Assembly (NCBI GenBank): GCA_009617715.1
Contig: VTFK01000008.1
Coordinates: 1,674,001 to 1,738,000, forward strand
Length of the DNA stretch: 64,000 bases
Direction of reading: 5' to 3'
Source: Plectrocnemia conspersa
Taxonomy: Eukaryota > Arthropoda > Insecta > Trichoptera > Polycentropodidae
In this document: positions 1 to 12,690 of the stretch, piece after piece
Numbering within the stretch: the first letter of the stretch is position 1
Layout: each line of letters opens with the position of its first letter
Made by a program: the position numbers and the translations under genes
The notes under the pieces: generated by a model
Databases searched by the model: none
What the model saw: the letters and a program-made list of their open reading frames with translations, nothing else
Told to the model about the DNA's origin: nothing

Positions 1-989
1 GATTTACATTTAACGATAACACAACACAATTCTACGTAGACAATTATAATATATATGTATGTTTTTACTTTAACCCCTCATTTTTTTTATCGCCAAAAAA
101 GTATTACTATATTTAATATGAAAAAAATTAAATTCTTACTATTTTAATACAAATAGTATGTTACAAATATGCAACATTATAAAAATAAAGAATTTATGAA
201 GCTAGATAGAAATATCATTACAGTTAGGAGTGTGTTGAAAATTTGTAACACCTTGAAACGAAGTGTTAACTATCTAAATTTATAATATAGATTATATATT
301 ATAGAATTGAGTACGAATTTTTTTTATATATAGTTAAAAAGTTATTGCGGTAAAAACAATAAAAATGTATAAAAATATTGTTTAACAATTAACAAATAAA
401 ATGGAATTCTATACTTCACAGTTATAAATTCATAATAAAAATTTTTATTTTTTTATATAGGTTACCCTTAAATGAGTCTGTAAAACTGATTAAGTTAGAC
501 ACGAATTCAACATTGAAAATAAATACAATACTGATTATTTTAATAATAAATTATAATTCCATATAAAATTCATTAATGTCGAGAAAATTAGTAAACTATT
601 ATAATATAATACGTATGTGTCTTACTTATTTTATTTAATACTGAAAAACGCATGTTTATATAAGTAACCCCAAATAACGATAAATCATTCTTAAATAAAA
701 TTATCGCATTGTTTTAAAAGATAATATTATTTTTTTGGTTTTGATTGTGGTATGGAAACTTGGAGCTAAAAAATCAATATCTAACATAAAGATAAATAAT
801 CTTTAAACCACAATATGGTTCAACTCAATTTATCATTTTTATATAAATTTTATGTTTTAGAGATTAAATAATTAGCAAGATAACTATCCATTTTAATAAA
901 ACTAAGTTGGACCTTAACTAGATTTCTATTTAATAATTATTTAATTTGCTTTATATTATTAGTATTATACTACTCCATTGCAAAACGGT
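1..989. other. AT-rich intergenic DNA, nothing seen
   Basis: The stretch is dominated by A and T runs and has no open frame of note, no RNA-gene boxes and no repeat ends that I can recognise. Confidence 0.6.
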
Positions 990-1510
990 ATATTTTGCGT
1001 ATGTCCACTAACACGACAAAAGAACCATTGTGGTGTTCATATTCTGCGGATAGGTAAAACCTTTTTTTTTAAGCTTAAGGGTTAAACATATGCAGTTCGC
1101 ATAACCCTATTGGCCAATCATTGCCTGTCGAAGCGCATACCAAATGGTTATCGGCCTTTTGTTACAAAAGCATAACGCAATTCCACATCTGTCGTAGGCG
1201 AATCGTTACTATTGTCAGTTCGACTGAATAAAGTACGTAGAAAATAATATTATATGCAACGGGAAAAATAATAACAATCATCATGAAGATTCAATACAAA
1301 AATAATGTTTCACCTTGAGTGAACCTACAGGCGTGTCCAGCACGCGCATTTTAAGAGAGAAAGTAAAGCGTAGAAAGAATTTTTTATTCAAGAAAAATAA
1401 TAAAAACACAATGAATTTTCAAAACAAGCTACGAAGTTTTCCATTGACGTATACACGTAACTCGCGGTACGGCGCACGGCGTAAAGTAAAGCTCGACTTA
1501 CATTAGACGC
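990..1510. other. GC-richer unique patches
   Basis: Two CpG-containing blocks (about 1030-1215 and 1315-1505) stand out from the AT-rich surroundings. The second block holds CACGCGCATTTTA at 1341-1353 and GTAAAGCTCGACTTACA at 1486-1502. The latter recurs in inverted orientation at 3608-3624. The open frame across it (1315-1506, starting with TTG) resembles no protein I know and is probably chance. A conserved non-coding or regulatory element is possible, but that is inference. Confidence 0.35.
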
Positions 1511-3590
1511 GTTAAAAATAAGTATTACGCCATTTTATTTGTTTGTATATATTTATATAAATCAAATTTGTAACCTGAAAAGTTGCGTTACTTGATTTAG
1601 TTGTTATTAAACATTTTTTTAGTACAATGTACCAATGGAAATCGAAGCTAAACATTCCTGGCACACGCAGATGAGATGTGAAATATTTATTCAGTTCAAA
1701 TCAATGTCATGAATCTGTTTACGCCCTGAAAATAAATCGATAAGAATGATGACGGCGAAGGTGATATATCACGGTTCACAGGAGCGTGACAGGTATTTGT
1801 TATTCAAAATTCGATGCTAATATTCAAATAAAGCCAAAATATTCAAGGTCAGTGGAACTGATGCAGAAATAATGGTATTTTATTTTTAATTTTAAATAAG
1901 AGTGCGTACAGATTATGCAAAATAAGAATTCTCCAGTTCTTCAGACTTAACATGAAATAAATGCAAAAAAATAAAGAGGCTTGTTTATAAATTTTCTGAT
2001 GTTAAAAAAATGCTACAAATTATACGAAATGCTAAAAACTATGAGAAAGTATATATTTTGAATTATTCCTTATTTTTATCTTCAGTTTTAACAGTTTATT
2101 AGATATAAAGTAATTCAAAAATACTCAATAGTTTAAGACACTCAATATTATAATGTTATAATTTTAAAATGTAAAACTTAAAAATAATTGTTACCAACAA
2201 AACTTAAATTAAAATTTAGTAAAACGTTATATTTAAAGTTTTTAAATATTTGTCACCGGCAACTATTTAATAATCAAAAATTAAATATTAAAATATTCAA
2301 TATTAGAATATATCTGTAAGGTTATGAAGAATCAAAAAATAGTTTGAATACTAAATACTGGTTTATATATAAATATATACGATATTATCAATAAAAAAAA
2401 TTATTGTCCTTTTAAAAGTTATAGTACTTCAAACTAGTAAAGTTTCATCTGCTGCCGAAAAAACAACTTGGTGTGCTTAAAAGCATATTAATAAATTACT
2501 TCAACCAAACTGAAAATTAAACATTATGTATAATAATCAAAATTATTACCAGCTACTAAGAAAGGCTACAGCTAGACTACGTTAACTCAGAAATATGATT
2601 ATTTTTTAATTTTGCAAACTTTTATTAGTTATTAGTTATAATGGTCATGGCTGTTTTAAATAACATAAGTTTTGCAAAACAAAAAAGAAAAAATGGGCTG
2701 TTTATATAATACAAAAGGGAAAAATAGGCTGTTTATACACAAAAACAAAAAATAAAAAAAATTTTAATCTACCATTACATATTTAAAAAAAAACAGTCAA
2801 ATCTATTCAGTAATAGAATTGGAGTTTCTAGTTTTGATAAAATATATTTGTAAATGAAGTGTTACTTACAATTACATGTATATTGTATATTGAATGCTTC
2901 GTATATAAATGCGTTCTTACCTGAAACAAATAAAAAGAAAACAGTTAGTGAATGAATATTACATATAAATATTTGAAAATGAAGTAACCATAATATTTTT
3001 TTATAAACGTTTATTACAAGTAAGATGATTAGGTGATGAAAAAAATAGGACGAATTAGAGAAGAATACAAAAACATTTAGTAACGATTATTAAAAAATAT
3101 TAAGCTAAAGCCTATATTGATGTATCTACATATTTATGTATTTAACTAGAGATCTAGAATTACTAAAAAATAAATTTATGGTATTAACAACTGGTGATTA
3201 ATGGGTTTATTATAGTATCACATAATAATATTTTTCTGTATGATTATGGTAGCTTTCTTTAATAAATGTTAAATTCTCGAAAATTCACAATAAATCAGTA
3301 AATGAAAAAATTCTCATTTCTTGAGAAATAAAAAACATTGATAAACCAGAATGTTTAGTTTCTACATCTTTTTAATTTCAATTTTTTTAATAATTTCTAT
3401 ATTAGCAAAAATGTATTTGCAATGAAAGCTAGAAATGTGTAATTAATTTTAACACAAAAAATATCATTATTATTTTACAAAATATGATTAAACCTTGCAT
3501 ATGATATTAAAATTTAGTTTTGGAACAGTGAACATATTATATTAGTACTTGGCTTTATTATTATATATATTAATTAATATAAATAAATAT
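1511..3590. other. AT-rich intergenic DNA, nothing seen
   Basis: About 2 kb of low-complexity A/T sequence with many short homopolymer runs. I see no gene, SINE head, transposon end or clear inverted repeat. Confidence 0.6.
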
Positions 3591-4115
3591 ACTTTTCGGT
3601 GCACGGGTGTAAGTCGAGCTTTACAAAATGCGCGCGCCCACGGCCACGTGGACGGCAACCCAGACACGTGGCTTTTCATTCAATACACAAAAGACAATTA
3701 CGGAAAAGGAACGCGGCGCTATCTAATCCGGCCCTCGAATTTAACCCTTTCGTGCCCCACGAATCGATCGAAAATGAAGATAAGCCACAATTCACACGCG
3801 ATATGTTAACTTTATTTAACGTTAACGTTAGATTTTTTTTGTTCTACTAATCAAATTATTCCGATTATTCGCAAGATGTGACGCAACAGAATATTATAAC
3901 AATGCGGGGCTTAATTCAACGCCGATTTGGCTACGCTTCGAAAAACGGACAATGAGGGCAAATTTCGAATATATTTATAAGGCTGTATGCTAAAAGGGGC
4001 ATAAACCCATTTAAACCCTTTTATACGACAGCTGTGTGATTACGGGATTGTCATCTGCACACCGTCGCTTGCGAATCATTTCAACGGACGAACGGGTGTC
4101 CTTTTAATGAAAATC
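3591..4115. other. GC-richer unique patch with paired CACGTG
   Basis: CpG-rich sequence around 3600-3780 holds two CACGTG E-boxes 20 bp apart (3645-3650 and 3665-3670). It also holds the 17-bp inverted partner of the 1486-1502 block. TTAACCCTTTCGTGCCC at about 3739-3755 resembles a piggyBac-type terminus next to TTAA, but no partner end was found. The two overlapping open frames here match nothing recognisable. Confidence 0.35.
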
Positions 4116-5569
4116 GCACACACTCGTTTATGTATTGTATTATATAGTATTGTAGAAAATTGATACATATGCGAGAACTAGGCACTTGAAATTTTGTCAT
4201 GTTATATAAGATCAAGTATTTTTTATTTTTGTAAATAACAATGGGCAAAATTAATTAGAGTTTTATATGGTTTCTTGCATAAAAATATTACGTGCTAAGA
4301 AAAAAATACGTTAATTCGCTATGTAAAATTAATTTTCAATATAATATATATTTAGCTATATCGGGGTTTGTTAATTCTTTTTTTAAATTATAATTTAAAT
4401 TTAAGAAAAATTTGCAACCAAATATAAAAAAAAACTAATCATACCGTTTTCTTTTCGTCCTTTATAAAGCGAACCAAAGTTTTATTTAATTGCTTGTTAA
4501 GTTTAATTATATTTTATTGATTACGCACAATATTTTTAACAGCATATTTTGAAGCCTTTCATTCCTTTTTAAAACTTGATTTTCAAACGTTATCAAATGA
4601 TTGACATATCATTAAAAGGTCTGTTATATAATGTTGAAATAATTATAATACATATATATTTAATGAATTTAAAGCTAAATTTTGCGCTCTAGATTATATT
4701 TATAGATTTTTAATAAACAATTTAATAAATTAGTAAACGTGTCAGCTCTGACGCAATATGTTTTTATACTATTCATATTTATCCACACACACATGCATAA
4801 CTATCCAATAAAATTAATATATATATTATGTAAATATATAATTCATTATATAATCAATCTATTGAATGATGCCATGCAGTACACGATGCACAATGATTTT
4901 TTATCTTATTATTACGCGTCACGTTAATTGATCAAAAATTATCACGGCGTTCAATTATCAAATATGACTTAGTTAAGCAACATGGGTGTTAAAAAGTCTG
5001 CTATGTGACGAGGCAGCATCTCGAAATAAATCGAATCGCTTATTGGCTTGGAGAATCGCTACTAAAATTTCATGTGATTTCCCAAAGGGTTCTACGCAAA
5101 CAGTGCCCCCTTCGGAAAAGCAACAGGTTGTTCAGACCGTCTCATACTCTACAGTATATGTCTATGTTCATACACTTGTTTTGTATATGTGTATTATATG
5201 TTTATGTAGCCTTATGTGTGTATAGTGTATGATATTTACAAACATGTCGTATTCGTAATCTTTGTGACAGGCACTGCTTTTGATACGTATAATACGTTTA
5301 TTATGTATAACATAACAAATATATAATAATAAACCATAATAATACATTAAAAATATTTTTTTAAATTAATATAATTTTGTAAAATATTTAATTTAATTAT
5401 TAAATGTTTTCTTGAAAAGTGCTAAGCTCATAATTTATAATGTATGATATATTTTATAATCAGTATTGTCAATGAAATTATATTTATCCAATTAAAATAT
5501 AATTTCATTAATAATACATATTTAATTTATTGCTCTAATTTGCTTTGGCTTGTATGACTAGTTTTTTAG
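4116..5569. other. AT-rich intergenic DNA
   Basis: Mostly A/T sequence with a less AT-rich stretch at about 4980-5115 and TATGT/GTATA-like simple sequence at 5150-5230. The short frames inside look like chance. Confidence 0.5.
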
Positions 5570-5890
5570 TCGTTTTCATTATTTATTGCAAATCTTATGT
5601 TATAACCTGACCTGTTGCATATGCCCAATGCGTTACGACAATATAAGTCTGTACTAAGTGGGTAAATCTATCAGACGTAATGTTTTTAACTACTCTGTAA
5701 ATCGATGACTTCTATACATATAATTATAAATTATTATGTGTATTTTAATTTATAATTAATATATGTCGCTTTACAGCTGGGGCGGGTTTTTTTTTAAAAA
5801 AAGCGTATTTTTTTATAAATAAAAACAAAAACAACTCAAACCCGAGATTTCTTGGTTTCTTTTGGATTAAGCTATTCCGGGTATTTGTAT
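5570..5890 (-). mobile_element. SINE-B copy (degenerate), tRNA-derived type
   Basis: This aligns along its length with the copy at 34838-35190. Shared blocks are the 3' end (complement of AACCTGACNNG..GCCCAATGCGTTAC, here about 5604-5636), an A/T body forming an imperfect inverted repeat, the CAGCTG..GGTTTTTTTT block near 5773-5792, and a head ending near 5885. The head is too decayed to show Pol III boxes by itself; the tRNA origin is inferred from the sister copy. It reads on the minus strand, and its 3' end finishes in an A/T-rich tail near 5570. Confidence 0.6.
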
Positions 5891-7194
5891 GGCAACTTGT
5901 GAAACTTATAAATTTATAACGAACGTCACCAAATAAGACGTTTCTCAGAACCACTTCGATAAGACTTTTTAAGAAAGATAATGTGCTTAATTTTAAAATG
6001 GCGTAAATTGCTTCTGATCTACCAGCACCCATGATCATAAGTTTTTTGTTTACAGCGATTTAATAACTGCAAAATTGAACATTTGTAATAAACTGTAGGA
6101 AATCCTACATAAGTTCAAAGTAAAAACCGCCAATTGAACAAAGATGCTTTACAAACAAAACCTTAAGAGAAATCTGCATCTTTAAAATACCTAAGAACTA
6201 CGTAAACAATGAGCACGACAGACTTTTGTAAGCCTTTACTTTGCAGAAATTAAAATATAGTTCATCTTAAGGATTTTTGTCATCATCAAGAAGCGACAAA
6301 CGTCGGGCTTTTTCTTATTAATCCAAGCTTTTGTGAAAATATATATTAATAACATAATAAGAGCGCCACAGATAAGATCATACTTATAAAAAGAAAGACT
6401 CACTTCGGCACATTTCGAACGGCTTTTAAGAGGATTTCTTCACTTTTTTCTTTGTAAAGAGTTCTGTATTTTTCTTTTTATTACAATATTACTTTAATTT
6501 TGCTTTATTAATTTTCTCTTCTTAACTAGTAAACAGGTATAAACCAGCAACTTGTTTTTAATTTTAGAGTATGTATTTTCAATGACTATCACTACTAAAA
6601 TACAACTCTAAGAACTCGTTTACTTCTATTATCTATTAATCTGGACTCTTTCGCATTTGACAATGCCGCCCGTTACTGACACCTGAATTACTTTGTATGA
6701 CAGAAGTTACATAATTATGCATTGAGCCCTAAATAATATATAGCAGTAAAATATATCAATAGTTTGATAATAACAACGTTTTTGTAGTTATTTGTAGTTT
6801 GAAGTACCATAAAAGTATTTTTTATTCTATTTAGAATATAACATATTGTCCAAAATTTTACTTTATTTTATTGCGCATCATTCAGTCTACTATAACCACT
6901 CAATAAAATGCCATGAAAAAATTAGTGACATATTTTAAATCAACGAGCAATCTTATACAATGTTATTATAATACCTGGTATTCAGTATACTTATGTTATT
7001 TCGCAAAGACGACGTTTATAATTGCTTAAATGACATTAAGGAAAGCTTATTGATGTTTAGAAACGAATAAAATACCAACAACATTTTTATGAAATATTAA
7101 TTCTGGCACTTCATTTGATTTTTTTAAACAGCCTTCAAAATCGACGTATTACATGAAAGGAAAATACATAGAGCCTTCGAGAAAATATTATGAC
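5891..7194. other. AT-rich intergenic DNA, nothing seen
   Basis: No open frame, RNA gene or repeat boundary could be supported. The 97-residue minus-strand frame ending here starts inside the SINE neighbourhood and resembles no known protein. Confidence 0.5.
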
Positions 7195-7510
7195 ATCGAT
7201 GGCCGACTTTATACATATGTGTCTATTAAAACGGACCGTGATTGACGCGTGTGAGCACATTATGTGAATGCGGAAAAATATTGCGCGTGAAAAGTAGTAT
7301 TACGGCCCACTTCCGGGAAAATCTTACCTTGTTTTCCGAGGACTCTTGCGTGAAATCGTACACAAGCGGTGGGCGTACCAGCCACGCACATTTTACAAGG
7401 GCTCGAGAAAAGGAGCTAGATCGGATTGAAAGGGACGAGGAGGTTGAGTGAGTAGGACGCGTCGCCATAGCGACTATTGGATGCTAGTTCAGATCCCGCG
7501 AAAAAGGATC
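7195..7510. other. GC-richer unique patch
   Basis: CpG-containing block with open frames on both strands (7242-7451 plus, 7226-7468 minus), as expected from low stop-codon density rather than from coding. It contains CACGCACATTTTACAAGG at 7383-7400 followed by GCTCGAG, which resembles blocks at 1341 and (inverted) 3605-3639. Confidence 0.35.
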
Positions 7511-7892
7511 GCTATCACTTTTTATCGACAAGAATATCTATAAGTATATAATATTCGAAAACATGGCAAAAGCTTGTTTTTAAAAAATATGACAATTACA
7601 TTATAACACCGCATTTAATACCCACTTTAATACAGACTCGGAAATACACAAGATGAGCCCTGAGCTCACTATAATTAGCACCAACAAAGTCCAGAAAAAA
7701 GCCTTTCCACATCGACATAAACATTTGGTCAAGTCATAGTGTCACCTGTAAACGTTTAAAGCTATCTCGAACAGTACAAATTATCTAAACTTAAATATTA
7801 ATCACTGCAAGAATTCGCAGATATCAACTGTTATGTATGATGTTTAACTTTAGAAATCCCTAAAAATCATTGCTCTAATATCTTTCAGTTTT
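7511..7892. other. intergenic DNA, nothing seen
   Basis: Moderately AT-rich sequence without recognisable features. Confidence 0.5.
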
Positions 7893-7954
7893 AAACGAAT
7901 ACAATTAAAGGCACAGATCCGTGTTCACAATCTGTGCTTTAATTGTATTCGTTT
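7893..7954. repeat. near-perfect 62-nt inverted repeat (hairpin)
   Basis: The left arm 7893-7918 (starts AAACGAATACAATTAAAG, ends CACAGAT) pairs with the right arm 7930-7954 over 25 base pairs. There is a single bulged G at 7910/7911 and an 11-nt loop at 7919-7929. The length and small loop are like a small-RNA precursor. The near-perfect pairing equally fits a very small inverted-repeat transposon or a recent inverted duplication. No mature microRNA that I know matches. Confidence 0.8.
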
Positions 7955-9824
7955 CACATCACTGTACTATATATAATATAAGATATAAATAAGTGTTCTT
8001 ACAAGAACATTTAAATTATTTTTATATATTTATTAAATCTCGCCCTTGTTAACTTATATTTCCTAATATGATTATTTGGCCCATTCATAAACTATGCATA
8101 TATAACAAAACATAGCACTTAGTACCCACCCTCCTATTAACCAAAAGGCTATGTGACATGAAAACTGAGAGAAATGGGTTTACTCCTGTGGGAAAAGGCT
8201 AACACACTGATACGCGCCTAATAGATACACGTATAAATAATTCGGTTATTGGGACTATTTATAATTATAAAATGAAAAGGTAAACGTATTTTTTATTACT
8301 AATCAAAATCCTAACATACTTGAATAAGTATGTAGTATAATATGTTATATGGATCACGTATTATCGAATTGTAATGCATCTCAAAATTTCCATAATATGC
8401 TAAATCTAAATACGGTCCAACCGCTAGGTTCGTCTTATCATCATATCATCACTTTATTATCATTATCTGTACGAGCAAACGTGTCTCGTACAACGTATGC
8501 TCGTTTCGATCCAATGCGATATAAAATTTAAATATTTAACTTTGTTATATATCGGGTCGTTGACATGATCAGAGATCGGACCGAGTTTCACGTGGATGTG
8601 TTCTACGTATTTGAAAGTAAAATTTAACAATGACGTGTAGTTGTACGTTTTCAGATTTTAACTGCAACTATACAATGATGCGTTTTACGATTTAGATGAA
8701 CCTTTTGCAAACTTGTAAAAATAATAAAAAGGTGACTAAACTACATTTTATTTAATATTTCTCAATATAAAACATGAGTTTTGGAAATTTGAGCTAAAAC
8801 ATTTAAACTAAATTTTTGGATAGTTTTGTTTTACGTAAATCTAAATTACCATAGGGAATTAAATAGTATTATCAAATACATATTTTAAAAATACATTTTT
8901 CTACGAACGCCAAATTTTTTATTTTTTTTTTCTTAACTACCATTTTTCGTAAAGAAAATGTTGAGATATAAATTACCCACTCAATCTGAAAATTTGGAAA
9001 ATTATTCACAAACTATTATTTCTCTTATTGTTCAAATAAGGAAATTTTTGCTAATATTTTTTTAAATGGCGAAGCTTGATTTATGATGTAGAACCTCAAT
9101 TTAAAATTTTAAATGAGCTATTGAACTATTAAAAAAATGGCAAAGAATAATTAATCGCGAAAATGTTATGTTGAATTCATATTAACTTATAAAGGTTTAT
9201 AGATTCGTTCGGATATTTAATTTATACAAAAGCTATCCATATAAAAAAAGCTTTGATGTTCAATCTGTCAATAGTGAGATTATTTTTGTAAATTTAACAT
9301 ATAAATGGACAATTTAGGACAATGGTTAAAAAATCCGTATGAATTGACTCATTTTTTATTATGCTCAATTCGATCGCAAAAGAAATAAAAATTACATTTT
9401 AACTGCATTCAGTTATTATTATGTTTTAAGAACTATTACTGGTTTTATACTCATTAAAATGTCTGATTCAATACAACAATGAAGCCATAGTATTTTTTTT
9501 ATGTATACAGGAGTGAATCGCATACATTGCCTACATTGGTATAAATACCCTTTACGTTGTTAATGAAAGAAAAAATGAAAGTCAGGATTAACTAATAAAT
9601 ATAAATTCAATATCCGTAAACAAACAGACCAGTTTATATGTATCTGTCTAATAAGCTTGTAAAGGACTAATAAATATTACATTTTTTAGCACTTGAAAGT
9701 ATTTAATATTTGTGTATCAGTCGGTTTTTTTATACCCTATAGTATACAAACAATATCGTATCGAATCCCTAATAAATAATACACATACACAACAATGCAA
9801 TACCTACTAATACATATTACATCC
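7955..9824. other. AT-rich intergenic DNA
   Basis: A short less-AT-rich block lies at 8540-8625. The rest is A/T sequence with no supported feature. Confidence 0.5.
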
Positions 9825-10145
9825 CGTCGGGCAATCCATTATGCGGGTAACGAAAAAAGGCGCATATAAAAGATTCACGAGGTTTGCAAGGCAACGAAGC
9901 CTTTATTCATCTTAATAGAGCTGTTTAAAGTCGTTATATCTGGCTTGTTGACAAGGAGTACGTACTCGACCATAATGGAGGTTTATTCCGAGTGGATAAA
10001 TAAAAGGCTTACGTTGGCCGCCACGGCGCGTCGCGTAGAGCCAAGTGGTCGTAGACGCGCTACGACCGGCTACGCCGAACGGAGCTTTATTACCAACTTT
10101 ACGCTGCACTAAATGTAAGCCAAATCTCTACTCTTTCAGCCACTG
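9825..10145. other. GC-rich island with clustered CTACG/CGTAG
   Basis: Within 41 bp (10034-10074) there are four copies of CTACG or its complement CGTAG (10034-10038, 10050-10054, 10060-10064, 10070-10074), inside a strongly CpG-rich block. Similar clusters occur at about 12516-12565 and 16058-16098. The minus-strand frame 9912-10109 matches no known protein. A regulatory or boundary element is inference. Confidence 0.4.
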
Positions 10146-10557
10146 TGTCGCTCGTTAAGCAAACAATTGTTGCTTTTGACATTTATACGAACGAGATAAA
10201 TAGTCTGCTTTTGCTTGACATTTAAAATATACATATTTATGAACATAAATATTATTAATTAATTTTATTTTTAGAGATAAAATTATTAATATGATTACTT
10301 ATGTTATAATTTATATATCTAAGTCCAAAATAATTAAGATGAATTCAATAATCTTGAAAAAAAAAATTTTTAATTATTGTTTTTTTTTTTTTTGAGAAAT
10401 TTATCTTCTCATATTTTATTTTGTTATTTATGACAGCCATAGTTGAGCTAAAGGCCAACAAATATTAAGTTGCCCACAATGTAAAAAAAAAACTTGTAAA
10501 TGTTGTAATTCTATTTGTTTTATTTTATGCAGTTGTGGACTTTCTTAATTACTAGTA
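10146..10557. other. AT-rich intergenic DNA, nothing seen
   Basis: A/T runs, including a T-rich tract at about 10378-10394, up to the TTAA flank of the piggyBac-like element. Confidence 0.5.
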
Positions 10558-11498
10558 TTAACCCGCCGTTGGTCGCGCGAGTGTTGCATACGCCGTTGGT
10601 CGCGCCTGAGCGAATAGCCGCCTCTCAGTTTTTTCTGTTTTTAAGTTTAAATATTGAATATTTATTATTTTTTTTATTTTTGGTTTATTTTAGTGTTGTA
10701 TATATAAAATAAATAAATTCTTTAAAACTTTTATTTATATAACGAAAGCAGAAAAATAAAATAATAAATATTTTAAAAGTAAAATATAATTTTTTTAGAT
10801 ATATGCCTAAAACTTTAAAAATAACATGAAAAAATATATATTATTTTTGATCTTGATTACTTGAATACCTAGTTATGCAATCTGGACATAATGCCGATGA
10901 ATGTTCTTTGCATATTGGGTTATAGCACATGTGGCATTTGATGGTGATTTTGCGATTTTTTTCCTAGGGCAAAAATTACATTTTGGACGATTCTATTCAC
11001 TTGGTTCTGGGTGATGAATTATCGTAGTGTCAGGTTTCTCTTCTAAATACTGCTATATTTTTATTTGCAAATTTTGCGATAAATTTGTTTAATTTTTTAA
11101 ATTATCTAAAGAATCGAAAAAAAAATTCAAAAAAGTTTTTTTATACTATGTATCAAAAGAGTTAAATAAAATATATTCATAAAATAAATTAAAAACATGA
11201 TAATATTAACAAAAAAGTAAATAATAATAAAAAGAAACTACCAAAAAATAAAATTTCCAGCACGAATCTAACCCGCGTAAATAACGTTCTCTCTCGATCC
11301 TTGATATAACACAACTAATACGCAAAACCAAATGTATATCAAATTAGTAAACACGTGTTTGAGTCTGCAATATTGAAGAAAACATAATTCTTGAAAAGTA
11401 GAGGGATCCGCAAGTTAATATGTTTCATACAAAAAAAACGGTATCAAAAAAACCGATAGGGTGAGCGCTGCGCCGCCGTGCGACCAACGGCGGGTTAA
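10558..11498 (-). mobile_element. piggyBac-like transposon with TTAA target duplication, internally deleted
   Basis: TTAA at 10558-10561 and 11495-11498 flank a 933-bp element with terminal inverted repeats. The left end CCCGCCGTTGGTCGC (10562-10576) is matched perfectly by the complement of 11480-11494. The left end carries a 15-bp internal direct repeat of CGCCGTTGGTCGCGC (10564-10578 and 10591-10605), a likely subterminal transposase site. TTAA duplication plus ends starting CCC are the hallmark of the piggyBac superfamily. Only the 3' end of the transposase is left, on the minus strand. A full element would be well over 2 kb, so this is a deletion derivative that would need transposase in trans. 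The near-identical ends suggest it is not very old. Confidence 0.9.
10841..11045 (-). pseudogene. piggyBac transposase C-terminal cysteine-rich tail, broken
   Basis: On the minus strand, one frame gives RPKCNFCPRKK after an in-frame stop. A frame change then leads into KCHMCYNPICKEHSSALCPD and a terminal stop at 10843-10841. The spacing of CxxC, CxxC..C..H and CxxC is that of the zinc-binding cysteine-rich domain that ends piggyBac transposases and helps bind the transposon ends. The catalytic DDD domain and N-terminus are absent. One stop and one frameshift show that it is not functional. It lies wholly inside the TTAA-flanked element, in the orientation expected if the right end (11494) is the transposase 5' side. 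Confidence 0.85.
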
Positions 11499-12459
11499 AA
11501 AAAATTATTATTGTAATATTTTTTGCAACTAAAATCAGCTCACATTAATAACAGCTAAATTTTACATTTACGAAACGTAGATGCCTCTTCACAGTGAACA
11601 GGGCAGTAATGTTAAATGGAAATCAAGTGTTAAATACCTAGAAACCAAGCTTAAATTATGGAACTTTGACTCTAGAGGTATTGCTGCCATTGCGCCCTTA
11701 GACCAATATTAAAACGATAAAGCGCGCTTATCAAAAGCACTAAAATTGTAAAAGATTTTTCCCCCTTAAAACATTTAAGTTTATTTTATATATTTATTAT
11801 ATTGTAGCTAATAACAAATGTAAACATAAAAATGTTTATAAACTAATAGCGTGTATTTATATATTAATATGTTTGTAAAATTACCTTTATTATTAAAATA
11901 AACATTTAAATATAAATAAAAATAATAATATGCAAGTATGAACTTGCATTAATTATTCAGAATATATTCGAATATTTGATGATTTACAATTTGATATTAG
12001 AATAGTTAAAAATAACGTAAATTTGAAAACTCTTAGTATGTAATGAAAAAAATAAGTTGTATAATTTCAATCGTTGTAGCAAATATATTGTTTAACACGA
12101 AATGAAGGTTGATATAATAAAGTTAAAAGGCTCTAATTATCATTTGAGATAATCCTTTGACCTTTTAAAAGAGGCACTTAACATAATATGATTCTGAAAA
12201 GCGTTCATGCAATCGTTTCAAACCAAACAAATTAAAAAAAATACAAACATTTTATTATGTTTAAAAAAATAAACAATAAATAATATCAAGTACAAATCAG
12301 AGAGATGCAAATTTTTCACAAAAATAAATATTTACTACACTCGAACAGGAAAATTTTATAAAGAGTATTAATAAAAGCAGGTTAATGCATAATATTTTAT
12401 ATAAGCTGGAATAAATGTTTTTTGCGATGTTATAAATACGAAATAAAGAGGGAAACGTA
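11499..12459. other. AT-rich intergenic DNA, nothing seen
   Basis: No open frame, repeat boundary or RNA gene could be supported. Confidence 0.5.
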
Positions 12460-12690
12460 AGAGATATATGGAGCCGTCCCTGTCAAGAGTTTCCACTTGT
12501 TGCTTCGAAATTCAACGTAGGGGTGAGCTACGCCAACGCCTCTACGACACAGCTTGTGCGCTACGACCCATTCGCATGGACTAACACACATTGTTTACAC
12601 ACAATAACCAGTCGATATATAAAATAATATTAATAATAGATAATTTCGCGCCTTGTGCTACGATTCAGCGTCAATCTAGATATTGTTTCT
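12460..12690. other. GC-richer patch with five CTACG/CGTAG
   Basis: CGTAG at 12516-12520 and CTACG at 12528-12532, 12542-12546, 12561-12565 and 12658-12662 make a second cluster of the pentamer seen at 10.03 kb. The contexts are often GCTACG followed by A/C and C. No coding frame is recognisable. Confidence 0.4.

Noticed and set aside
3739..3755. TTAACCCTTTCGTGCCC as a piggyBac end
   Set aside because: No inverted partner next to TTAA was found nearby; kept only as a note in the patch entry.
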